Assembly (NCBI GenBank): GCA_900491605.1
Contig: UESW01001600.1
Coordinates: forward strand, 33,263 to 97,262
Source: Calamus simplicifolius
Lineage: Eukaryota > Streptophyta > Magnoliopsida > Arecales > Arecaceae
DNA length: 64,000 nucleotides
Direction: 5' to 3'
Of the stretch, positions 10,700-22,932 are shown in pieces. A program made the translations under genes and the position numbers. How positions within the stretch are numbered: the stretch's first letter is position 1; every line of letters starts with the position of its first letter. The notes beneath the pieces were generated by a model. That model was not told the DNA's origin and ran no database searches. It worked only from the letters and a program-made list of their open reading frames with translations.

Positions 10700-13440
10700 T
10701 CATAAGTAAAATTGATATGTAGCTCAAGTTAAAACCTAACTGAGTTACAATTGAATGACATTTCAACTAAACTAAATGACTAATTAAAAGTCTTGTAATT
10801 GAACCTTCATTATATGTTAAATTGCCGTCGTCTCACCTCTTCTGTTTGAAATCTTGTAATTTAACCATGTATTATAAGTCAAGTTACTTGGGTTATAAGT
10901 GTAAACTAAAAATATGCTAATCAACGTACAAGCAAATTAGACACAAGATAACTTATAGGAATTAATTAATACTTTTGAAACATTAGAGCAGTCAAATTTA
11001 AAATTATAATATAATAATATTATAACTTGATATATTACTAGAATATAATAATGTTATATTATGTCATATCATATTACATTATATTAATAATTATCATAGT
11101 ATACTATGATATAATATAATAAATATGATAATATAATATAATGCTTATTGTATAACTATAATATTATATAGTATTATAATAATATTATATAATTACCATT
11201 ATATATATAATAATCATAGTGTAATGTAATAATATTATAATATCATATAATTTTATACGTAATACATTATATTAATATATTATTTCATTATTCTTATGTT
11301 ATAACTTTGCAATATTACTATAATAATATATTATAATATAATGATATTATACTTTCAATAATATAATATATTATATTATATTATGTTGTAACTTTGCAAT
11401 ATTACATAATAATATACTATAATATAATGATATTATACTTTCAATAATATAATATTATTATGTTGTAATTTTGCAACATTACTATAATAATGTATCATAA
11501 TATTGTAATATATATAATGCTATAATATTATATTTCTATAATATAATACAATAAATATTATTATATTATATCATGTTATAATTCCATAATATTATAAAAT
11601 ATTGTATCATAATATTGTAATATTTTATTATTAGAATAATATTATTATACTTTGTAATAATATATTATAATATAATTATTAATTTAAATAAAAAATGACA
11701 TTATAATAGTGTTGTGATAACATTATACAATTATCATATTATAATAATAGTTTTCAAAATACAAACTACTATGCTAAATAAGATCTTATAGCTACACCCT
11801 TGTAAATGGAAAAGCATTGCATCTTTATGACAAAAATGATAAAATAGAAGAAGTACAATTAAACATTAATTGTATGATGCTGCATCTATCAAGAGCAGCA
11901 ACTGATAGATATTCTAAAAGAGAGAAAACAAACCGACGTTCACTTCCAAGCAAGTAAACATTGTTGTCAGACCTTCACATGAATGAAGGACGGAAGGTAT
12001 ATAGAGAGAAAACTATGAAAAAAATGTTATCATGTACTTTGGAGGACAGCTACTGCTTAGTGAAACATAATAAATGGAATAGAAGAATAAAGCATAAGGT
12101 GTTCCAAATAAGGCAAAACACCAAACCAATAAACCCAATTTAGAAAGCAAATTATCATATGGGCTTTTTGGTTACTCACGTAAAAGTCCTGCAAATCTGC
12201 AATAGAAAGCATGCAAACGGTAAAGAAATCAATGCGACCAATGCAAAATTATTAATACGAAATTAATTTTTATTTGCAGCTAATGACCTTAAACTTATTA
12301 ACCATTAATACTTCATCGAGTGAAGCAAAAGAATAAAAATAAATTAGGCATGTATTGAATTATATTTTAAAATATTTGAAAAGAAGACGTGCAAAATTAA
12401 AGTTGTTCTTATCTATGGCCAAAAATTAAAAATAAAAGATAAAAAATAGAATCAATTTCGAATAGGAGAGGGCATGCCAAAAAAAATCCTTGCATCTTCT
12501 CTGTCATTAACTCGTATATTTTGACCATAACCGCAACGCATTCATCCAAACCAAAACCATTCTCGAAGGAAAGAAGGAAAATACGTAGCAAGAAGGGGAA
12601 AAGAAAGAATAAAGGAGCAAGAAACACTAAACAGAGTGAAGAGAGAGGGAGAGGATGACATGAAAAATATGTGAAATTTCGAAGAGAAGGGTGGAGAAAG
12701 ATCGAGATCAATGACTCTACCGAGTGCACAAACTCAAATTTTGGATTGAAAAATTATTTGTCTTCTCAAGACTTGTCCACATAAAAAATTTTCTTTCCAA
12801 ACACCAATCATAAAATAAAAGAGGAAAAGAAATTAATGGTAGGACGGAAGCAATTAGCGAGATCGGAAACATGTCAAGACCACAATCCCAACACATCAGG
12901 ATTATTAGTTCTATTTGAGAGGTGTTTTCTTTCTATCAAACTTTTCCAGATCGTCAGATAAGAAGCTCTCCAACGAAAAAGGTCAAAAAAAAAAAAAAAC
13001 CGTCCAAGCTTGTGCATAAACTAAGGAGGAAGAAAGAAAATAATAATAATAAAAATTTGAAAAAAAATCCTACGAGTTTATAGATAAAAAAAAGAGAAAC
13101 AAAGGAAATAGAATCTAATAATAATAATAATAATATACAAGGAGTGACGATTGTTTAAAACAGAATTTTGAAAATGGTCAAATGAAAGAAAAAGCGATTG
13201 ATATTACGATCCAAAATCATGGAACCTTTACGATAGAAGATATCTAAACTTAGTATTAGAGGGTGCAGTGTAACCTCTCAAAAGCAAAGACGACAGCATA
13301 AAGCGGTTACCTGCAACAAATGGAGACAAAATTCAGAACATAAGAATGAAAGCAAAGAAAAAATAGCAGCGATATCTGGCGACAAGATTACTAGAGAGGA
13401 GGCCGTGGTCAAACCTTTGAGTGATCTCTTATGGCACTAT
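10700..13440. other. AT-rich intergenic stretch
   Basis: No gene can be supported here. It holds a very AT-rich block (about 10980-11760), A runs, and short AAT microsatellites near 13045 and 13118. The ORFs on either strand are short, of low complexity and without recognisable motifs. The bases ACTAT at 13436-13440 are the expected left target duplication of element 2. Confidence 0.6.
11280..11500. repeat. AT-rich tandem repeat, ~77-87-bp period
   Basis: The phrase AACTTTGCAATATTAC recurs at 11303, 11390 and, altered, 11467. Each copy is followed by a similar block containing TAATGATATTATACTTTC or its relatives. It lies inside a larger block built almost only of A and T. Confidence 0.55.
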
Positions 13441-13835
13441 TGGAAGTGTGATTCAACCTTCAAAGGCTGTGTTCAGCCAGGTCCAAATTTAAATGTGTTG
13501 TAATGTATTTGAGTTTAATTCAATGGGTAGTTATTTGTATTAGGCCTGTTGAATCAGTTTTTAAAACTGGTTTTCAATTTTTATTCAAAATTTCTGAAAC
13601 TGCCAAGAAAAATGTCCAGATTGTTGTATGTTGACAAATGTTTTTTGTGTGGTTTTTTGTGTGTGTATTATTGTAAGCTTTTCCCATTGAATGAAAGTAT
13701 TATTCAGTCATTTTCTCTCTGAAACTCCATCGTGCCAGTTTATTGAAGTTTCAGAATTTTCTGAAACTGTGTCTAGGAAACAGTTTTTGTGTTTCTCTTC
13801 TTTCAGTTGATTGTATTCCTTTGGGTTTTGTTCCA
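13441..13835 (+). repeat. Element 2 left LTR (395 bp)
   Basis: It starts TGGAA and ends TTCCA, a 5-bp inverted repeat, six bases before the primer-binding site at 13842. The first 73 bases match the middle LTR and the first 327 bases match the right LTR up to the N run. Confidence 0.88.
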
Positions 13836-13841
13836 TCAAAG

Positions 13842-13854
13842 TGGTATCAGAGCC
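13842..13854 (+). other. Primer-binding site (initiator tRNA-Met), element 2a
   Basis: TGGTATCAGAGCC follows the left LTR and is complementary to the initiator tRNA-Met 3' end. The matching site of 2b (18111-18123) has one substitution, TTGTATCAGAGCC. Confidence 0.88.
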
Positions 13855-13923
13855 ACATTTCAGAAGTAAGGAGAAGGAAGTCAAGAGTGTTATTATCATC
13901 ATTAACTGGTGATTTGTTTGAAG

Positions 13924-14903
13924 ATGGCAGTGAACACAGGTTCTATCAGCATTTCTTCTCAAATGCTCCCAATTCTCAAATCTAAGAATTATGACTCCTG
14001 GAGTTTAAAAATGAAGACTTTCTTCATGTCAAATGAGTTATGGACATTGGTGGAGAGTGGTTTCAATGAAGATGAAGAGAGATTGACCGCTGCACAAAGA
14101 ACTGAGTTGAAAGAAAATAGGAAGAAGGAAAGCAAAGCATTGTCTACATTCAAACTGCTGTTGATGAAGATATTTTCCCAAAGATTATGGGAGCAACAAG
14201 ATCCAAAATTGCTTGGGAGATACTGATGGAGGAGTTTAAAGGGATTGACAAAATGATAACAGTGAGACTTCAGACTCTTCGAAGCGAGTTTGAGTCTCTT
14301 CTGATGAAGATCTCTGAAACTATCCATGAGTTCTCAACCCGGGTGAGTCTGATTGTGAATCAAGCCAGATCCTTGGGTGAAAACATGTCAGAACAATTGA
14401 TTGTGGAGAAGATTTTGAGAAGTCTTCCTCCAAAGTTTGATCATGTGGTGGCAGCGATTGAGGAATCAAAAGATCTCTCACAGTTGTCATTTAGTTGTTT
14501 GATTGGATCCTTGAAGGCACATGAACAGCAGTTGAATACTCGGAAAGAAGTAATCACTGAACAGGTGTTTCAGATAAAAATGAATGAGAAGGAAAGCAGC
14601 AAAGGAGTGTCAGATGAAAGATCTTTCAGACCTGGAAGAGTTTTTGGCAGAGGTGGTAATCCAAGAGGAAGATTCAGAGGAAGAGGCCATGGCAGAAATT
14701 TGGAAGAGGATTCAGTAGACAACAAGTTCAAAATTTTCAACAAAATTCTGGTAACAAATTTCAAACCCCCTTTAAGTGTCATAATTGTGGACGTTATGGT
14801 CATCTCAAGGCTTTTTGCTGGAATAAAACCAGTAATCAAGCCAATTATCTTGCAAACAAAATTGAAAAGAATGAAGAAACAAGCAGTGAAGCATTGTTCC
14901 TAA
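13924..14903 (+). pseudogene. Element 2a gag, broken
   Basis: The ATG at 13924 opens MAVNTGSISISS, then PILKSKNYDSWSLKMKTFF, the usual Copia gag opening. The frame shifts near 14148, where a T is missing compared with copy 2b. It continues at 14187 with MGATRSKIAWEIL, then VSLIVNQARSLGE and IVEKILRSLPPKFDHVV (UBN2 gag core), an Arg/Gly-rich segment (about 14620-14700), and a zinc knuckle. The knuckle (CHNCGRYGHLKAFC, about 14775-14815) is intact but lies in a different frame from the Arg/Gly part. Gag would build the particle; this copy cannot. Confidence 0.85.
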
Positions 14904-14904
14904 C

Positions 14905-17900
14905 TTGTCTTTCATCATTGATCACTGTAAAGAAATTTGGTTTCTTGACAGTGGTTGTAGCAACCATATGACTGGAAACAAATCATTATTTGTGAATCTA
15001 GATGAGTCCATTAAATCTGAAGTGAAAATGAGGGATGATAGGCATGTGAAAGAGTTTGGAAAAGGGACTGTTACAGTAAAGCTGAAATCTGAGAATAAAT
15101 TCATACATGATGTTATGTTTGTTCCCGGTTTAGCTCAGAATTTAATCAGATTGAGGCAGTTAGTGAACAAGGGATTTTATGCTGTGTTTGATCATGACAA
15201 ATGCATTATTTATATGAAAAAAAATCAGGAACTAGTTGCTACTAGCAACCGGACAAAGAACAATATGCATCCCTTGTTCTTTTCAGATATGGGAACTAAA
15301 GTTTTGAAAGCTGAATCCATTAATGACACTTCCTTGTGGTATAAGAGGTTTGGTCATTTAAACATCAAGAGTTTGCAATATTTGGGAAAAAATAAATTGG
15401 TGTCTGGTTTGCCTGATAATCTGAATTCTGATAAGGAGCTGTGTGAAGATTGTGTTTTTGGGAAGCAGCATAGAGTCCCATTTGGAAAAAACAAAGCATG
15501 GAGAGCTGAAACTCCATTGCAATTGGTTCATTCAGATATATGTGGACCAATGAGTGTGCCATCACTTAACAAAAGTTTGTATTTTCTAATCATTATGGAT
15601 GATGCAACCCGGATAACCTGGGTGTATTTTTTGAAAGAAAAATCTGAAACCTTTGAAGTGTTTGTCCAATTCAAGGCTCTTGTTGAGAAGCAATCAGGCT
15701 TCTCATTGAAGGTGTTAAGGACTAATAGAGGAGGGGAGTTTACGTATAAACAGTTCAGTTTGTTTTGTAAAACCATGGAATTTGTAGGCAGTTGACAGTT
15801 GCCTATACTCCACAGCAAAATGGAGTTGCAGAAAGGAAAAACCGTATGATTGTTGAAAGGGCCAGATGTTTGTTGAAGGCAAGGGGCCTTCCTATGTTTT
15901 TTGGGCAGAAGTAGTGGAAACTACCATTTATTTGTTGAACATTTCTCCCACCAAGTCAGTTGATGGTAAAACACCAAATGAGGCTTGGTTTGGTTTCAAA
16001 CCAAATGTTTCACATCTAAATTTTTTTGGATGTGTAGCCTATGCTCATGTGCCAGTAGAAAAGAGAAAAAAGCTTGATGACAAGAGCAAGAAATATGTTT
16101 TCATTGGATATTCAAATGAAACAAAAGGGTATAGGCTATATGATCATGTGAAAAGAAATTAGAAGTCAGTAGGGATGTTATCTTTGATGAAAAAAGTGAC
16201 TGGGATTGGTCTGCAAAAATAGTGATCAAACCATTGAAATTGCAAGAAGAAGGAGTGCAAGAAGGAGTGGTGAATGCTCCTCCAATCAGTGGTGTTAGAA
16301 GTTCAGAAAGGGAGAATGTATCATAATCAAGTATCGATGGTGTGGAAATTGAAAACTCATCCAGAAAATTCAGAAGTCTGACTGATATCTATGAATGCTG
16401 TCAATTAGTATGTTTTATAGCAGAACCTGTGAGTTTTGAGGAAGCTTCAGAGCAGGAAGAGTGGAGGAGAGCAATGGAAGATGAGTTTCATATGATTGGA
16501 AAGAACCAGACATGGGAGCTGGCTGATCTGTCGGCTGGAAAGAAAGAAATTTGGCTGAAATGGGTATTTAAAACCAAATATAATGCTAATGGTTCCTTGC
16601 AAAAACACAAGGCAAGGTTAGTGGTTAAAGGATATGCCCAAATGTCGTGTGTAGATTACTTTGAAACTTTCTCACCTGTGGCAAGAATTGAGACCATTAG
16701 AACAGTCCTAGCTGTAGCTGCACAAATCAGTGGGAAGTTTTTCAGCTTGATGTTAAGTCAGCATTTTTGAATGGTGAATTAGAAGAGGAGGTTTATGTTG
16801 AGCAACCAGAAGGCTTTGAGGTTTGTGGTCAGGAAGAGAAGGTTTATAGACTGAGAAAAGCCTTATATGGTTTGAAACAGGCTCCAAGAGCCTGGTACAG
16901 TAGAATTAGCAGGTATTTTGTGAAAAGTGGTTTTGAAGGCAGTAAGAGTGAACCTACACTCTACAAACAATGTCAAGGCAAGGCTGAAATCATCATAGTT
17001 TGTGTGTATGTGGATGATTTAATTTTCACAGGGAATTCAGAGTCTTTGATGAAGAGTTTTAAACAAGAGATGATGGCTGAATTTGAAATGACAGACCTAG
17101 GAAGGATGAAATATTTTCTTGGTATGGAGGTTATGCAAAGTTCATCTGGAATTTTTCTATCTCAAGAGAAGTATGCCAAGGATTTGCTGAAGAAGTTTCA
17201 GATGCAAACTTGCAATTCAGTTGTGACTCCAATGAATTCAAGTGAAAAATTGCAGAAGTATTATGGTTCAGGGAAGGCTGATGAAAAAAGGTTTAGAATT
17301 TTGATTGGAGGATTAATTTATCTCACCCACACAAGACTAGACATCATGTTTGCAGTGAGTTATGCTTCCAGATTCATGCACAATCCCTCTAATCATCATT
17401 TTGGAGTTGCAAAGAGGATCTTAAAGTATGTGGCAGGAACAACAAATCTGGGAATTTTGTATGCCAAGGTGAATAATTTCAGTTTGATGGGTTTTTGTGA
17501 TAGTAGCTGGGCCGATTGTGTTGATGATAGAAAAAGCACAACCGGTTATTGTTTCTCCCTTGGATTAGGATTGATTTCATGGTGCTCAAAGAAGCAATCA
17601 ACAATTGCTTTATCAAGCACAGAAGCTGAATACATATCTTCTACCGCAGCTGGTTGTCAAGGTGTTTGGCTAAGAAGAATAATGGAAGATCTAGGAGAAA
17701 GGCAAGGGAATGCTATGGTTCTATTTTGTGACAATAACTCAGCTATAGCCTTAGCCAATAATCCTGTATTTCATGGGCATTCAAAGCATAAAGAGATCAA
17801 TCATCATTTTATTCGGGAGTTGATTGAACGGGAAGAAATCAAAATGGTTTACCGCAAAATAGATGAGCAAGTGGCAGATATTTTTATCAAGGCTTTGCCA

Positions 17901-17975
17901 GAAAAACAATTCAGGAAGCTAAGGTCATTGTTGGGTTTAAGCGGTTTGAATCAAGGGGGTGTATTGGAAGTGTGA
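14905..17975 (+). pseudogene. Element 2a pol, broken
   Basis: The protease signature (IWFLDSGCSNHMTGNKSLF, about 14934-14990) leads into pre-integrase (LWYKRFGHLNIKSL, CEDCVF) and the integrase core (HSDICGP). The second catalytic Asp is changed to Asn (LRTNRGGEF, near 15720). A lost A in a run near 15770 breaks the frame before PQQNGVAERKN. RT follows in pieces (16342-16770 and 16767-17975) with another lost A near 16725, then LYGLKQAPRAWYSRI, catalytic YVDD at 17007-17018, and RNase H (SWADCVDDRKSTTGY, LSSTEAEYISS). The last 402 codons are open and end just at the middle LTR. Confidence 0.9.
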
Positions 17976-18104
17976 TTCAACCTTCAAAGGCTTTGTTCAG
18001 CCAGGTCCAAATTTAAATGTATTGTAATGTATTTGATTCAATCTAGACATTTTTCCTGGCAGTTTCAAAATTTTGAATAAAAACTAAAAACCAGTAATAC
18101 TTCA
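17965..18104 (+). repeat. Shared middle LTR of element 2, rearranged
   Basis: Only 140 bp instead of about 395. Bases 17965-18037 match the start of the left LTR in direct orientation. Bases 18039-18095 match left-LTR bases 13566-13624 in reverse complement. A few bases of the LTR end (TTCA) precede the degenerate primer-binding site. So the middle LTR combines a deletion with an inverted block. Confidence 0.85.
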
Positions 18105-18192
18105 TCAAAGTTGTATCAGAGCCACGTTTCAGAAGTAAGGAGAAGGAAGTCAAGAGTGTTATTATCATCATTAACTGGTGATTTGTTTGAAG

Positions 18193-19172
18193 ATGGTAGT
18201 GAACATAGGTTCTATCAGCATTTCTTCTCAAATGCTCCCAATTCTCAAATCTGAGAATTCTGATTCCTAGAGTTTAAAAATGAAGACTTTCTTCATGTCA
18301 AATGAGTTATGGACATTTGTGGAGAGTGGTTTCAATGAAGATGAAGAGAGATTGACCGCTGCACAAAGAACTGAGTTGAAAGAAAATAGGAAAAGGACAG
18401 CAAAGCATTGTTCTACATTCAAACTGCTGTTGATGAAGATATTTTCCCAAAGATTATGGGAGCAACAAGATCCAAAATTGCTTGGGAGATACTAAGGAGG
18501 AGTTTAAAGGGACTGACAAAATGATAATAGTAAGACTTCAGACTCTTCGAAGGGAGTTTGAGTATCTTCTGATGAAGAACTCTGAAACTATCCATGAGTT
18601 CTCAACTCGGGTGAGTCTGATTGTGAATCAAGCCAGATCCTTGGGTAAAAACATGTCAGAACAATTGATTGTGGAGAAGATTTTAAAAAGTCTTCCTCCA
18701 AAGTTTGATCATGTGGTGGCAGCGATTGAGGAATCAAAAGATCTCTCACAGTTGTCATTTAATTGTTTGATTGGATCCTTGAAGGCACATGAACAGCGGT
18801 TGAATACTCGGATAGAAGTAATCAATGAACAGGTGTTTCAGATAAAAATGAATGAGAAGGAAAGCAACCAAGGAGTGTCAGATGAAAGATCTTTCAGACC
18901 TGGAAGAGTTTTTGGCAGAGGTGGTAATCCAAGAGGAAGATTCAGAGGAAGAGGCCGTGGCAGAAATTCTGGAAGAGGATTCAGTAGACAGTAGGTTCAA
19001 AATTTTCAACAAATTTCTGGTAACAAATTTCAAAACCCCTTTAAGTGTCATAATTATGGATGTTATGGTCATCTCAACGCTTTTTGCTGGAATAAAACCA
19101 GTAATCAAGCCAATTATCTTGCAAACAAAATTGAAAAGGATGAAGAAACAAGCAGTGAAGCATTGTTCCTAA
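18193..19172 (+). pseudogene. Element 2b gag, broken
   Basis: It is the counterpart of the 2a gag, with ATG at 18193 (MVVNIGSISISS). A TAG replaces the conserved Trp near 18270, and the frame is lost near 18392 and again near 18493, at positions different from the 2a lesions. The UBN2 core (18482-18900) and Arg/Gly-rich part (to 18994) are readable. The zinc knuckle at about 19045-19090 has lost its second Cys (CHNYGCYGHLNAFC) and is again out of frame with the Arg/Gly part. Confidence 0.83.
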
Positions 19173-19195
19173 CTTTCTTTCATCCATTATCACTG

Positions 19196-22100
19196 TAAAG
19201 AAATTTGGTTTCTTGACAGTGGTTGTAGCAACCATATGACTGGAAACAAATCATTATTTGTGAATCTAGATGAGTCCATTAAATCTGAAGTGAAAATGGG
19301 GGATGATAGGCATGTGAAAGTGTTTGGAACAAGGACTGTTACAGTAAAGCTGAAATCTGAGAATAAATTCATATATGATGTTATGTTTGTTCCCGGTTTA
19401 GCCCAGAATTTAATCAGTTTGGGGCAGTTAGTGAACAAGGGATTTATGCTGTGTTTGATCATGACAAATGCATGATTTATAAGGAAAAAAATCAGGAACT
19501 AGTTGCTACTAGCAACCGAACAAAGAACAATATGTATCCCTTGTTCTTTTCAGATATGGGAACTAAAGTTTTGAAAGCTGAATCCATTAATGACACTTCC
19601 TTGTGGCATAAGAGGTTTGGTCATTTAAACATCAAGAGTTTGCAATATTTGGGAAAAAATAAATTAGTGTCTGATTTGCCTGATAATCTGAATTCTGATC
19701 AGGAGCTGTGTGAAGATTGTGTTTTTAGGAAGCAGCATAGAGTCCCATTTGGAAAAAACAAAGCATGGAGAGTTGAAACTCCATTGCAATTGGTTCATTC
19801 AGATATATGTGGACCAATGAGTGTTCCATCACTTAACAAAGGTTTGTATTTTCTAATCATTGTGGATGATGCAACCCGGATGACCTGGGTGTATTTTTGA
19901 AAGAAAAATCTAAAACCTTTGAAGTGTTTGTCCAATTCAAGGCTCTTGTTGAGAAGCAATCAGGCTTCTCATTGAAGGTGTTAAGGACTGATAGAGGTGG
20001 GGAGTTTACCTCTAAATAGTTCAGTTTGTTTTGTAAAAACCATGGAATTTGTAGGCAGTTAACAGTTGCCTATACTCCACAGCAAAATAGAGTTGCAGAA
20101 AGGAAAAACTGTGTGATTGTTGAAAGGGCTAGATGTTTGTTGAAGGCAAGGGGCCTTCCTAAGTTTTTTGGGCAGAAGCAGTGGCAACTGCCATTTATTT
20201 GTTGAACATTTCTCCCACCAAGTCAGTTGATGGTAAAACACCATATGAGGCTTGGTTTGGTTTCAAACCAAATGTTTCACATCTAAAATTTTTTGGATGT
20301 GTAGCCTATGCTCATGTGCCAGTAGAAAAGAGAAAAAAGCTTGATGACAAGAGCAAGAAATATGTTTTCATTGGATATTCAAATGAAACAAAAGGGTATG
20401 GGCTATATGATCCTGTGACAAAGAAATTAGAAGTCAGTAGGGATGTTATCTTTGATGAAAAAAGTGCCTGGGATTGGTCTGCAAAAATAGTGATCAAACC
20501 ATTGAAATTGCAAGAAGAAGGAGTGCAAGAAGGAGTGGTGAATGCTCCTCCAATCAGTGGTGTTAGAAGTTCAAAAGGGAGAATGTATCAGAATCAAGTA
20601 TCGATGGTGTGGAAATTGAAAACTCATCCAGAAAATTCAGAAGGCTGACTGATATCTATGAAAGCTGTCAATTAGTATGTTTTATAGCTGAATCAGTGAG
20701 TTTTGAGTAAGCTTCAGAGCAGGAAGAGTGGAGGAGAGCAATGGAAGATGAGTTGCATATGATTGAAAAGAACCAGACATGGGAGCTGGTTGATCTGCCG
20801 GCTGGAAAGAAAGAAATTTGGCTGAAATGGGTATTTAAAACCAAATATAATGCTGATGATTCCTTGCAAAAACACAAGGCAAGGTTAGTGGTTAAAGGAT
20901 ATGCCCAAATTCCAGGTGTAGATTACTTTGAAACTTTCTCACCTGTGGCAAGAATTGAGACCATTAGAACAGTCCTAGTTGTAGCTGCACAAAATCAGTG
21001 GGAAGTTTTTCAGCTTGATGTTAAGTCAGCATTTTTGAATGGTGAATTAGAAGAGGAGGTTTATGTTGAGCAACCAAAAGGCTTTGAGGTTTTTGGTCAG
21101 GAAGAGAAGGTTTATAGACTGAGAAAATCCTTATATGGTTTGAAACAGGCTCCAAGAGCCTGGTACAGCAGAATTAGCAGGTATTTTGTGAAAAGTGGTT
21201 TTGAAGGCAGTAAGAGTGAACCTACACTCGACAAAAAATGTTAAGGCAAGGCTGAAATCATCATAGTTTGTGTGTATGTGGATGATTTAATTTTCACAGG
21301 GAATTCAGAGTCTTTGATGAAGAGTTTTAAACAAGAGATGATGGCTGAATTTGAAATGACAGACCTAGGAAGGATGAAATATTTTCTTGGTATGGAGGTT
21401 ATGCAAAGTTCATCTGGAATTTTTCTGTCTCAAGAGAAGTATGCCAAGGATTTGCTGAAGAAGTTTCAGATGCAAACTTGCAATTCAGTTGTGACTCCAA
21501 TGAATTCAAGTGAAAAATTGCAGAAGGGTGATGGTTCAGGGAAGGCTGATGAAAAAAGGTTTAGAAGTTTGATTGGAGGATTAATTTATCTCACCCACAC
21601 AAGACCAGACATCATGTTTGCAGTGAGTTATGCTTCCAGATTCATGCACAATCCCTCTAATCATCATTTTGGAGTTGCAAAGAGGATCTTAAAGTATGTG
21701 GCAAGAACAGCAAATCTGAGAATTTTGTATGCCAAGGTGAATAATTTCAGTTTGATGGGTTTTTGTGATAGTAGCTGGGCCGATTGTGTTAATGATAGAA
21801 AAGCACAACCGGTTATTGTTTCTCCTTTGGATCAGGATTGATTTCATGGTGCTCAAAGAAGCAATCAACAATTGCTTTATCAAGCACAGAAGCTGAATAC
21901 ATAGCTTCTACCACAGCTGGTTGTCAAGGTGTATGGCTAAGAAGAATAATGGAAGATCTAGGAGAAAGGCAAGGGAATGCTACGGTTCTATTTTGTGATA
22001 ATAACTCAGCTATAGCCTTAGCCAATAATCCTGTATTTCATGGGCGTTCAAAACATATAGAGATCAAGCATCATTTTATTCGGGAGTTGATTGAATGGGA

Positions 22101-22242
22101 AGAAATCAAAATGGTTTACCGCAAAATAGATGAGCAGGTGGCAGATATTTTTACCAAGGCTTTGCCAGAAAAACAGTTCAGGAAGCTAAGGTCATTGTTG
22201 GGTTTAAGCAGTTTGAATCAAGGGGGTGTATTGGAAGTGTGA
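19196..22242 (+). pseudogene. Element 2b pol, broken
   Basis: The order is as in 2a: protease (FLDSGCSNHMTGNKSLF), pre-integrase (LWHKRFGHLNIKSL), integrase, RT and RNase H. The second integrase Asp is kept here (LRTDRGGEF). Lesions include a frameshift near 19445, one near 19898, a TAG near 20017, a TAA near 20708, a TAA near 21242 and a frameshift near 21803. RT keeps FETFSPVARIETIRTVL, LYGLKQAPRAWYSRI and YVDD (about 21275-21286). The last 134 codons are open through LSSTEAEYIAS and end at the right LTR. More stops than 2a, so it has decayed further. Confidence 0.88.
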
Positions 22243-22558
22243 TTCAACCTTCAAAGGCTTTGTTCAGCCAGGTCCAAATTTAAATGTGTTGTAATGTATT
22301 TGGGTTTAATTCAATGGGTAGTTATTTGTATTAGGCCTGTTCAATCAATTTTTAAAACTGGTTTTCAGTTTTTATTCAAAATTTCTGAAACTGCCAGAAA
22401 AAATGTCCAGATTGTTGTATGTTGACAAATGTTTTTAGTATGGTTTTTAGTGTGTGTATTATTGTAAGCTTTTCCCATTGAATGAAAGTATTATTCAGTC
22501 ATTTTCTCTCTGAAACTCCACCGTGCCCGTTTATTGAAGTTTCAGAATTTTCTGAAAC
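22232..22558 (+). repeat. Element 2 right LTR, truncated by the gap
   Basis: It matches left-LTR bases 13441 to about 13768, then runs into the N block. About 67 bp of LTR and the right target duplication (expected ACTAT) should lie in the gap. Confidence 0.88.
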
Positions 22559-22932
22559 NNNNNNNNNNNNNNNNNNNNNNNNNNNNNNNNNNNNNNNNNN
22601 NNNNNNNNNNNNNNNNNNNNNNNNNNNNNNNNNNNNNNNNNNNNNNNNNNNNNNNNNNNNNNNNNNNNNNNNNNNNNNNNNNNNNNNNNNNNNNNNNNNN
22701 NNNNNNNNNNNNNNNNNNNNNNNNNNNNNNNNNNNNNNNNNNNNNNNNNNNNNNNNNNNNNNNNNNNNNNNNNNNNNNNNNNNNNNNNNNNNNNNNNNNN
22801 NNNNNNNNNNNNNNNNNNNNNNNNNNNNNNNNNNNNNNNNNNNNNNNNNNNNNNNNNNNNNNNNNNNNNNNNNNNNNNNNNNNNNNNNNNNNNNNNNNNN
22901 NNNNNNNNNNNNNNNNNNNNNNNNNNNNNNNN
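22559..22932. other. Assembly gap, 374 N
   Basis: A run of 374 unknown bases. Its left edge is inside the element 2 right LTR and its right edge is inside an LTR of element 3. After allowing about 67 bp for the first and about 35 bp for the second, about 270 bp would be unexplained if the gap length is real. Confidence 0.97.

Larger units (their letters stand above)
13441..22558 (+). mobile_element. Elements 2a and 2b: tandem Copia pair sharing a middle LTR
   Basis: The layout is LTR (13441-13835), internal 2a, short LTR (17965-18104), internal 2b, LTR (22232-22558, cut by the N run). Each internal part carries gag and pol in Copia order and they are closely similar. The family differs from elements 1 and 3: short LTRs of about 395 bp with TGGAA/TTCCA ends, and a different gag. 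An array with a shared LTR is the usual product of unequal recombination between copies. Both copies are broken by separate frameshifts and stops. The sublineage was not determined. Confidence 0.88.
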
